From Microvirga ossetica (lineage in GTDB: Bacteria; Pseudomonadota; Alphaproteobacteria; Rhizobiales; Beijerinckiaceae), in NCBI RefSeq assembly GCF_002741015.1, contig NZ_CP016618.1, positions 434,001 through 498,000 on the forward strand: a stretch of DNA of 64,000 bases. Reading direction: 5' to 3'. The position numbers and the translations under genes are program-made. How positions within the stretch are numbered: position 1 is the stretch's first letter; each line of letters opens with the position of its first letter. Of this stretch, positions 39,351 through 46,719 are shown one piece after another. Under the pieces are notes generated by a model. The model saw only the letters and a program-made list of their open reading frames with translations, was not told where the DNA came from and ran no database searches.

Positions 39351-40754
39351 ATGCTGATTCATCCGGACCGGCTGTTTCCTGTCGAGCCCGCCACTCGCGA
39401 TGTGGCGTACAGGCTCTATGCGGAAGTGCGGGATCTGCCCATCATCTCGCCGCATGGCCACACGGATCCCCGCTGGTATGCGGAAAACGAGCCGTTCCCG
39501 GATCCGGCGGCACTCTTCGTCATTCCCGATCATTATGTTTTCCGCATGCTTTACAGCCAGGGCGTGCGGCTGGAAGACCTTGGTCTCGCGACAAGGGACG
39601 GCGGCGCCGTCGAGCGCGACCCGCGGGCGATCTGGCGTCGCTTCGCCTCGCATTATCATCTCTTCCGCGGCACACCCACGCGTGCCTGGCTCGATCATAC
39701 CTTCGCGACCCTGTTCGGTTTCACCGAGCGGCTCTCGGCCGCAAATGCGGATGCCTACTACGACCGCATCGACGAGGCGCTGCGCACGCCGGAATTCCGC
39801 CCGCGCGCGCTCTTCGATCGCTTCCGCATCGAGGCCATCGCCACGACGGAAAGCCCCCTCGATCCGCTGAAGCATCACGAGACCATCCGCCGATCGGGCT
39901 GGAAGGGACGGGTGGTGACGGCCTATCGTCCGGATCCGGTCGTCGATCCCGAATTCGAAGGCTTTCGCGAGAACCTCGTCCGCTTCGGTGAGATCACCGG
40001 CTGCGATACCGCGACCTGGGGAGGTTATCTGGAAGCGCATCGCAAGCGGCGCGCCTTCTTCCGCGAATATGACGCTACTTCCACCGACCACGGCCACCCC
40101 ACCGGGCGGACCGCCAACCTTTCGCAGGCCGATGCCGAGGCCCTCTTCCGCCGCGTCTCGACGGGAGATGCGAATTCTGAGGATGCGGAGCTGTTCCGTG
40201 CCCAGATGCTGACCGAGATGGCGGCCATGAGCGTGGAGGACGGCATGGTCATGCAGATCCATCCTGGCTCGTTCCGTAACCACAACGATGCGCTATACCG
40301 CCGCTTCGGTCGCGACATGGGCGCCGACATTCCGCTGCAGACGGACTACGTTCGTGCGCTCAAGCCGCTGCTCGACCGCTTCGGCAACGAGCCGAACTTC
40401 ACGCTCATCCTCTTCACTCTCGACGAGACGAGCTACTCGCGGGAGCTGGCGCCGCTTGCCGGGCATTATCCGGCTTTGAAGCTCGGTCCCGCCTGGTGGT
40501 TCTTCGATGCGCCGGAGGGCATGCGCCGTTTCCGTGAGATCACGACGGAAACCGCCGGCTTCTACAACACAGTCGGCTTTAACGACGACACCCGAGCGTA
40601 CTTGTCCATTCCGGCGCGGCATGACGTCGCCCGCCGGGTGGACTGTGCCTATCTCGCCAACCTCGTGACCACACATCGCCTCGATGAGGATGAGGCGCAT
40701 GAGGTAGCCCACGATCTCGCCTATCGCCTCGCCAAGGAGGCCTACAAGCTGTGA
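39351..40754 (+). CDS. uxaC: Uronate isomerase (glucuronate/galacturonate isomerase)
   Basis: A 467-residue amidohydrolase-fold enzyme: LPIISPHGHTDPRWYAEN gives the His-x-His metal site, TTESPLDPLKHH the substrate loop, QIHPGSFRNHN the second His site, and GFNDDTRAYLSIPARHDVARR the conserved end. It converts D-glucuronate to D-fructuronate (or galacturonate to tagaturonate), the first step of hexuronate breakdown. The start ATG follows GGGAGTGCGCC. The other two steps are encoded at 61075 (reductase) and 49143 (dehydratase). It is convergent with the LacI gene. Confidence 0.93.
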   Translation: MLIHPDRLFPVEPATRDVAYRLYAEVRDLPIISPHGHTDPRWYAENEPFPDPAALFVIPDHYVFRMLYSQGVRLEDLGLATRDGGAVERDPRAIWRRFASHYHLFRGTPTRAWLDHTFATLFGFTERLSAANADAYYDRIDEALRTPEFRPRALFDRFRIEAIATTESPLDPLKHHETIRRSGWKGRVVTAYRPDPVVDPEFEGFRENLVRFGEITGCDTATWGGYLEAHRKRRAFFREYDATSTDHGHPTGRTANLSQADAEALFRRVSTGDANSEDAELFRAQMLTEMAAMSVEDGMVMQIHPGSFRNHNDALYRRFGRDMGADIPLQTDYVRALKPLLDRFGNEPNFTLILFTLDETSYSRELAPLAGHYPALKLGPAWWFFDAPEGMRRFREITTETAGFYNTVGFNDDTRAYLSIPARHDVARRVDCAYLANLVTTHRLDEDEAHEVAHDLAYRLAKEAYKL

Positions 40755-40776
40755 GACGGGATCTAGGCGCGTTGGA

Positions 40777-41787
40777 TTAGCGAACGATCAGCGTATGCGG
40801 CAGAAGCTGCTCTGAGGGCTTCTCACCTGCCCATAAGGCTTGCAACTGATCCAAGACCTTAGGGCCGAACTCCGCATACGGGATATGGACCGAGGTCAGC
40901 CAGGGAGCAATCCAGGCATTGAGCTTGTTGTCGTCGACCCCCACAATCCTGCATTCCTCAGGAATCCGGATGCCTTGTTCTGTCGCCAAGCGATAGGTCC
41001 CATAAGCCATGAGATCGCTCGGACAGAGCAGCCCCTGAGGCCATGGTAGTCCGTCAACTAGCCTCTGAGCCGCGGCGTAGCCCACCTCCATATGTGTCAG
41101 GCCCGGTGCTTCGGCCTGTCGTATCGCTTTGCGCGGCAAGCCAAGTTCCTCGAGGCGTGTGACGAAGCCGTCCACACGGTCGAATGACGCCGAGGATCCT
41201 TGCGTGGGGTAGATGACAGCAAGGTTTCTGATGCCTCGTGCCCACAGGTGATCAGCTGCATCTGCCCCGGCACTCCAATTGTCGATGCCTACAAAGGAGC
41301 CTCCTCCATTAGGGTTTTGACGACCGACAAACACAATAGGATCTCCCCGGGCAACAGAGGCGGACAGTGCTTCGCTGCGCACCGCATTGACGACAACATA
41401 TCCCTGCACGACCTGCGACCGCATGGCCTGCAGGTATTCATCCTGAAGTTCCGCGCGGTCATGGGTATCGCACAGGATCATCACGTAGCCGGCAGAGCGG
41501 AGTGCTGTCTCGACAGAGGCTGCGATAGCCGCCATGGCCGGGTTGTCGAGATTAGGCGACAGCATGGCGACAATCCGGCTTTCCCGCCTGCGCAGGGTCC
41601 GGCCGACGGAATTGGGCCGGTAGCCGAGGGCCACCACAAGCTTCTGGACCCGCTCGACGGTTTCGGCTGACGCGCGGCGAGTCTCGCCATTCACAATCCG
41701 GGATACGGTCGCAATCGAAACCCCAGCTTGGGCCGCCACCGTCGCGAGTGAAACCGGTTCCTGTCTGAACTGCCTCTTCTTGCTCAT
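40777..41787 (-). CDS. LacI-family transcriptional repressor
   Basis: A 336-residue regulator with the LacI helix-turn-helix (VSLATVAAQAGVSIATVSRIVNG), a hinge around YRPNSVGRTLRRR, and a periplasmic-binding-protein-like sugar domain (IVAMLSPNLDNPAMAAI, VGIDNWSAGADAADHL). It starts at ATG 41787. It is divergent from the sugar importer operon, and a perfect LacI-type palindrome lies 91 bp upstream of its start. It is the only regulator next to the sugar island, so it probably controls the importer and perhaps the whole rightward cluster. The inducer is unknown. Confidence 0.9.
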   Translation of the reverse strand: MSKKRQFRQEPVSLATVAAQAGVSIATVSRIVNGETRRASAETVERVQKLVVALGYRPNSVGRTLRRRESRIVAMLSPNLDNPAMAAIAASVETALRSAGYVMILCDTHDRAELQDEYLQAMRSQVVQGYVVVNAVRSEALSASVARGDPIVFVGRQNPNGGGSFVGIDNWSAGADAADHLWARGIRNLAVIYPTQGSSASFDRVDGFVTRLEELGLPRKAIRQAEAPGLTHMEVGYAAAQRLVDGLPWPQGLLCPSDLMAYGTYRLATEQGIRIPEECRIVGVDDNKLNAWIAPWLTSVHIPYAEFGPKVLDQLQALWAGEKPSEQLLPHTLIVR

Positions 41788-41877
41788 CCGGCCTGATCCA
41801 CCACTTTGGCCTATCATCCATCGATGGTCTCGGATGATGCCGCCAAGATAGCTACCCTAAAGAACGATAGACAACTA

Positions 41878-41891
41878 GGCAAACGTTTGCC
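41878..41891. promoter_or_regulatory. LacI-family operator palindrome
   Basis: GGCAAACGTTTGCC is a perfect 14-bp palindrome with a central CG, the usual form of LacI/GalR operators. It is in the divergent region between the regulator (start 41787) and the importer gene (start 42169). No second copy was noticed before the internal genes of the island, which suggests control from one promoter region. Confidence 0.75.
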
Positions 41892-42168
41892 AAAGTACGA
41901 TTCAGCAGCGGCGCTTGGAACTTTTCAGCTTCCGGGCACATGTCTGCGGCAGGGCCATCGCATCGCCGAGAACCGGTCGCCATCCGGTGCACTTCGGGAT
42001 GCCGGCTTGACCGAATACTGGCCGACCGCGGTTCGATCGAATTCCTCCGTTGCAGAGGATCCAGCTGGTCCCAAGGCCGGGTTTTAATGAGATCTGACGC
42101 CTCTGCGGCGCTACAGATCCAAGCAAATCTCGACGTTCGTTCGGCGAGATAACGAAATGGAGGAAGCA

Positions 42169-43449
42169 ATGAAGGGCACAAAAATGCTCCTGGGCTGTGC
42201 CGTACTCGCGGCAAGCCTGGCAGTTGGTTACGCACAGGCGCAGACGACCCTGCGGATGACCTGGTACTCGGACGGCAACGAAGGCGAGGTCATGTCCGAC
42301 CTGCTGCGCCGCTTCGAGGAGCAGAACAAGGACATCAAGGTCGTTCTCGATCAGGTTCCGTTCAAGGCCATTAACGAGAACCTTCCGGTTCAGCTCGCAG
42401 CAGGTCAGGGGCCTGACCTTGCGCGCGTCGCAGACCTCGGCGGGGTCGCGCGCTACATGCTCGACCTGCGCCCCCATCTGAAGGACGCGGCCTATTTCGA
42501 AACCAGTTTCGGACCCTTCCTCGAGTGGATGCGGCTGCCGGGCGACACGAGCTCGATCCCGGGCTACATGACCCAACTCACCCTGACTGGGCCTTTCGTG
42601 AACAAAACCCTGTTCGAGCAGGCGAATGTCGCGATGCCGGGTCCCAAGGCAACCTGGGAAGAGTGGGCGAAGGCCGCCAAGGATGTAGCCGCGAAGGTGC
42701 AGGCCCCATTCCCGGTCGCCATCGATCGGTCAGGCCATCGGTTCTTCAGCCTTGCGATCACGCAGGGCGCCAAGGTGTTCAACGAGAAAGGTGAGCCCGC
42801 CGTCGTGGACGAGGGCTTCAAGAAAGCCGCGCAGCTTGTCTTCGATTGGCATAAGAACGGTGTGATGTCGAAGGAGCTCTGGGGCTCGGTGGCGGGCACC
42901 GCCTATCGCGGCGCCAACGACGAGTTCAAGAATGCACAGGTTGTGGTGTACGAGTCGGGCTCCTGGCAGATCGGGCAGTTCGACAAGACCATCGGCGCCG
43001 ACTTCGACTGGGTCGCTGTTCCGACCCCCTGCGGTCCAGCCAACTGCTCCGGCATGCCAGGAGGCGCAGCGCTGGTCGCCATCAAGACGACGCAGCATCC
43101 AAAGGAGGTCGCGCGTCTCGTCGAGTATCTTGCCAGCGAAAAAGTGGCCGAGGAATTCTACGAGCGGTCGCTGTTCGTCCCGGGCCATCTTGGTCTCGCC
43201 AAGAAAGGGCTCGAGTACAAGGCCGCTTCGCCGCAAGCTAAGGCCGCTCTCAAGGTCTTCAGCGATGGCGTGGCGCAGCTTTCCCCGGTTGCCAACAAGC
43301 TGCAGGGCTATGTCAACAACCGCGTGATCTTCAACGCTGTGATCAGCCGGCTCGGCCAGACCATTGCCGGCGAGGCCACGCTTGACGAAGCCTACAAGCG
43401 CATCACGGCTGATGTCGAGCAGCAGATCGCCGAGCGCAACAAGAAGTAA
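42169..43449 (+). CDS. Carbohydrate ABC transporter substrate-binding protein (family 1)
   Basis: A 426-residue periplasmic protein. A signal peptide (MKGTKMLLGCAVLAASLAVGYAQAQ) is followed by the family-1 binding fold: LRMTWYSDGNEGEVMSDLLRRFE, the AAGQGPDLARVADLG segment and PGGAALVAIKTTQHP. It starts at ATG 42169 behind GGAGGA; the ATG at 42157 is in frame but overlaps that site. It is the first gene of a long rightward operon. Given the downstream sulfoquinovosidase, sulfoquinovosyl glycerol or a glucuronide are the likeliest ligands (inference). Confidence 0.9.
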   Translation: MKGTKMLLGCAVLAASLAVGYAQAQTTLRMTWYSDGNEGEVMSDLLRRFEEQNKDIKVVLDQVPFKAINENLPVQLAAGQGPDLARVADLGGVARYMLDLRPHLKDAAYFETSFGPFLEWMRLPGDTSSIPGYMTQLTLTGPFVNKTLFEQANVAMPGPKATWEEWAKAAKDVAAKVQAPFPVAIDRSGHRFFSLAITQGAKVFNEKGEPAVVDEGFKKAAQLVFDWHKNGVMSKELWGSVAGTAYRGANDEFKNAQVVVYESGSWQIGQFDKTIGADFDWVAVPTPCGPANCSGMPGGAALVAIKTTQHPKEVARLVEYLASEKVAEEFYERSLFVPGHLGLAKKGLEYKAASPQAKAALKVFSDGVAQLSPVANKLQGYVNNRVIFNAVISRLGQTIAGEATLDEAYKRITADVEQQIAERNKK

Positions 43450-43460
43450 GATCTGGAATG

Positions 43461-43486
43461 TGTCCCGGGCGACGCTGCCCGGGACA
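43461..43486 (+). promoter_or_regulatory. Perfect 10-bp hairpin between binding-protein and permease genes
   Basis: TGTCCCGGGC at 43461-43470 pairs without mismatch with GCCCGGGACA at 43477-43486 around a 6-nt loop, 11 bp after the stop. There is no T-tract. As in malE-malF-type operons, it probably stabilises the upstream message or lets only part of transcription pass. Confidence 0.65.
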
Positions 43487-43509
43487 TTCTCACCTCCACC
43501 GGAGGCCGC

Positions 43510-44547
43510 ATGACCCTCACGTCAAAGCCCTCTCTGACACCGTCGTCCGATCCAGCAGGCCGCCGCACTCAGCCGCATGGGGCACACCCTATCCTGAGGC
43601 AGGCCGCGCGGATCATCGACTGGCCGATGTCGTGGCTGCAGCGCCTCATCGGCGAGAGGCGGATGCCTTACGTTTTCCTGCTGCCGAACCTCATGTTCTT
43701 CGGCCTGTTCGTGTTTGTGCCGATTGGCATCAACTTCATCTATTCAGTCACCGGCGGACCTGCGCTGTTCCCATCCGAACGACCCTATGTAGGGGCTGGC
43801 CAGTATGCCTATCTGTTCGACTGCGCCTCTTACGTGGATCCGAGCAGCTGCCGCGAGGACCACTTCTGGCGCGGCGTCTTCAACACACTCAGGTTCACCT
43901 TCTTCCAGGTGATCGCAATGGTGGGGCTGTCGCTCCTGACGGCCATCGTGCTCAACATGAAGATCCGCGGACGCGGCTTCTTCCGCGCCGTCTATTTCTT
44001 TCCGGTTCTGCTATCCCCCGTGGTCGTCGCACTGATCTGGAAGTGGATCCTGCAGCGCGACGGGCTGTTGAATGCCGGCATCATGGCGTTGGATGGCGAC
44101 AAGATCCTGTTCCTCAGCGAACCCGGCTGGGCGATGTTCTGGGCCATCTTTGTGTCGGTCTGGGCTCATATGGGCTTCTACACCCTCATCCTGCTGGCCG
44201 GCCTGCAGGCCATCCCGTCTGACATCTACGAGGCTGCCGAGATGGATGCGACGCCCCGCTGGCGCGTGTTCTGGCGTCTCACCCTACCCCTGCTTTGGCC
44301 GAACTTGATCGTCGTGATCGTGCTGGCCTTGATTCGCGCCGTTCAGACCTTCGACGAGGTCTTCGTGCTGACCGGAGGAGGGCCCGGCACCTCCACCTTG
44401 ATGGTGGTGCAGTACATCTACGAAACTGCATTCTCGAACCAGGTTCAGAATTTCGGCCTCGCGGCGGCGGCTTCTGTCGTGCTCGGCATTGTGCTGTTCG
44501 CGCTGACGCTAACGCAGCTCGCCTTCACACAACGCAAGTCCTCGTGA
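43510..44547 (+). CDS. Carbohydrate ABC transporter permease (MalF/UgpA type)
   Basis: A 345-residue permease with a cytoplasmic N-terminus of about 50 residues, six predicted helices and the EAA loop (IYEAAEMDATPRWRVFWRLTLP). The periplasmic segment after the first helix contains an inserted loop (YLFDCASYVDPSSCRED) with two Cys that could form a disulfide. It starts at ATG preceded by GGAGG. It forms the channel with the next gene product. Confidence 0.92.
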   Translation: MTLTSKPSLTPSSDPAGRRTQPHGAHPILRQAARIIDWPMSWLQRLIGERRMPYVFLLPNLMFFGLFVFVPIGINFIYSVTGGPALFPSERPYVGAGQYAYLFDCASYVDPSSCREDHFWRGVFNTLRFTFFQVIAMVGLSLLTAIVLNMKIRGRGFFRAVYFFPVLLSPVVVALIWKWILQRDGLLNAGIMALDGDKILFLSEPGWAMFWAIFVSVWAHMGFYTLILLAGLQAIPSDIYEAAEMDATPRWRVFWRLTLPLLWPNLIVVIVLALIRAVQTFDEVFVLTGGGPGTSTLMVVQYIYETAFSNQVQNFGLAAAASVVLGIVLFALTLTQLAFTQRKSS

Positions 44548-44554
44548 GGTCATC

Positions 44555-45604
44555 ATGAACATCGCCAATCTCCTCACTGCTCGCCGGAATGCTAAACTTT
44601 GGCACTGGACCGACATTGCAGCCTATGCGTACTTGCTGCTCGGCGTCGTATTGATGTTCGGCCCTGTCCTGTGGCTGGTCTTGTCGTCGTTCAAGACACA
44701 GGCGAGCCTGCTTGAATTCCCGCCCTCTCTTTTGCCGATGTCGCAGAAGGAAATCCGTGTGGAAGGATTCCCGCAGCCGTTGCCCCTCTTCACGGTGACC
44801 ATGGAGGACGGGTCTACGCGCGAACTCGCCCAGATCCGCCGTGTCGGCATCCAAGCGCAGATGATCGATCCGGCCAATCCGAGCCAGCAGCTCAGGGTGC
44901 CCATCGACAAGCGTGTCCCGGTGCGCCAGTTCGCGCTCGCCACGGAAAACTACACCGAGCCCCTGGAGCGCTTCGCGTTCCCACAGTTTCTCGCCAACTC
45001 AGTCTTCGTGACGGTGGTCGCGACCCTGATCACCCTTCTGATCAACTCCATGGCGGCCTACGCCCTTTCGATCTACGAATTCAAGGGCAAGAATGCCGCC
45101 ATGCTGATGGTGATCGGCACGCTCATGATCCCGATCACGATCATCCTGGTGCCGGTCTATCTGGTGGTGACCAAGCTCGGACTCGTCAACTCGCTCTGGG
45201 CCGTGATCCTGCCGGGGGCCGCGACACCGACGGGGGTGTTTCTCCTGCGCCAGTACATGCTGACCCTGCCGCGCGACCTTATTGAAGCCGCCCGCATGGA
45301 CAAGGCCTCGGAATGGCAGATCTACTGGCGCATCGTGATCCCCCTGTCTCTGCCTGCGCTGGCGGTCTTGGCGATCTTCTCGATCATGTGGCGCTGGAAC
45401 GAGTTCCTGTGGCCGCTTGCCGTCCTGACGAAGACGGAATCCTACACACTGCAGATCGGCCTCAACGCCTTCCAGGGCGAGTTGCAGACCCAATGGCAGT
45501 ACCTTCTTGCGATGACCGTCATGACCCTGGCCCCGGTCGCCATCGTCTTCGTATTCCTGCAACGCTTCATCACCACCGGTATTGCCAATACCGGGATGAA
45601 ATAA
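44555..45604 (+). CDS. Carbohydrate ABC transporter permease (MalG type) with a periplasmic insertion
   Basis: A 349-residue permease. The first helix (about 25-46) is followed by about 90 residues (about 60-145, with VEGFPQPLPLFTVTMEDGST and PIDKRVPVRQFAL) before the second helix, where ordinary MalG proteins have about 20-30. This insertion should lie in the periplasm against the binding protein. The rest is regular, with the EAA loop (LIEAARMDKASEWQIYWRIVIP) and five further helices. It starts 7 bp after the preceding stop. Confidence 0.9.
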   Translation: MNIANLLTARRNAKLWHWTDIAAYAYLLLGVVLMFGPVLWLVLSSFKTQASLLEFPPSLLPMSQKEIRVEGFPQPLPLFTVTMEDGSTRELAQIRRVGIQAQMIDPANPSQQLRVPIDKRVPVRQFALATENYTEPLERFAFPQFLANSVFVTVVATLITLLINSMAAYALSIYEFKGKNAAMLMVIGTLMIPITIILVPVYLVVTKLGLVNSLWAVILPGAATPTGVFLLRQYMLTLPRDLIEAARMDKASEWQIYWRIVIPLSLPALAVLAIFSIMWRWNEFLWPLAVLTKTESYTLQIGLNAFQGELQTQWQYLLAMTVMTLAPVAIVFVFLQRFITTGIANTGMK

Positions 45605-45620
45605 CCCGCTTGGTTGAATC

Positions 45621-46697
45621 ATGGCAGACCTCAGGCTCACCGATATCAAGAAGTCCTACGGCAGCGCGACAATCATTCATGGCGTAGACCTCGCGATCGC
45701 AGATGGCGAGTTCGTGGTGTTCGTCGGTCCCTCCGGCTGCGGCAAGTCCACGCTTCTGCGCATCATCGCCGGCCTGGAGCAGGTCAGCGGCGGCGACATC
45801 CGGATTGACGGTCAGAGTGTCACGAACGTTCCGGCCTCCGATCGGGGGCTTGCCATGGTGTTCCAGTCCTATGCGCTCTACCCGCACATGAGCGTGTACA
45901 AGAACATGGCCTTCGCTCTCGAGAACATGGGCCTCAACCGGAGCGAGGTCGACCAGCGCGTGCGCCGCGCGGCCCAGATGCTGCGGCTCACCGACTATCT
46001 CGACCGCAAGCCCAAGGCTCTCTCGGGCGGCCAACGCCAGCGTGTCGCGATCGGACGCGCGATCGTCCGCGATCCCAAGATCTTCCTGTTTGACGAGCCG
46101 CTGTCGAACCTGGATGCGGAGCTGCGGGTCGCCACACGCAAGGAACTTGCTGCCCTGCACGGGGAGATCGGTGGCACCATGATCTATGTCACTCACGATC
46201 AGGTCGAGGCCATGACCCTGGCTGACCGTATCGTGGTGCTGCGTGCCGGACGCATCGAGCAGGTGGGAACGCCGTTGGAGGTCTACAATCATCCAGCCAA
46301 TCTCTTCGTAGCAGGCTTCATCGGTTCGCCGCGCATGAACCTGCTCCCGGCGCGCGTGGCAGGTACCGGCCAGGTCGCCGTTGGAAACGACGCCCGATCA
46401 ATCGCTGTGCCCTCAACCGGCCAGACCGCCTCTGGAGCCGACATCACGCTGGGGGCGCGGCCGGAGCACATCGATGTTGTGGATGAGGCCCAGGCCGATC
46501 TTGTCATCACCCTGGACCTGGTGGAGCAGCTCGGTGGCGAGACCTACCTGTACGGATCGGCTCCGGGCCTGCCGCAGGTGACCGTGCGCCAGGATGGACA
46601 GGCCAGGTACGAACGGAACCAGAGGCTCGGCCTGCGCCTCAGGCGTGAATGGCTTCACCTTTTCGACGCGGACGAGAACGCGATCCGCATTCGCTGA
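45621..46697 (+). CDS. Sugar ABC transporter ATP-binding protein (UgpC/MsmK type)
   Basis: A 358-residue ATPase: Walker A GPSGCGKSTLL, Q-loop VFQSYALYPHM, signature LSGGQRQRVAIGRAI, Walker B IFLFDEPLSNLD, and the H-loop VTHDQVEAM. The C-terminal TOBE domain (about 240-358, GSPRMNLLPARV, LGARPEHIDVV) is typical of carbohydrate importers. It completes the transporter with the three genes before it, and the next gene begins 22 bp later. Confidence 0.93.
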   Translation: MADLRLTDIKKSYGSATIIHGVDLAIADGEFVVFVGPSGCGKSTLLRIIAGLEQVSGGDIRIDGQSVTNVPASDRGLAMVFQSYALYPHMSVYKNMAFALENMGLNRSEVDQRVRRAAQMLRLTDYLDRKPKALSGGQRQRVAIGRAIVRDPKIFLFDEPLSNLDAELRVATRKELAALHGEIGGTMIYVTHDQVEAMTLADRIVVLRAGRIEQVGTPLEVYNHPANLFVAGFIGSPRMNLLPARVAGTGQVAVGNDARSIAVPSTGQTASGADITLGARPEHIDVVDEAQADLVITLDLVEQLGGETYLYGSAPGLPQVTVRQDGQARYERNQRLGLRLRREWLHLFDADENAIRIR

Positions 46698-46719
46698 TAC
46701 TGCTGAGGAGACCATTTCG

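Noticed and set aside
39276..40283. Minus-strand frame of 335 codons over uxaC
   Set aside because: Antisense shadow; the plus frame is a full uronate isomerase.
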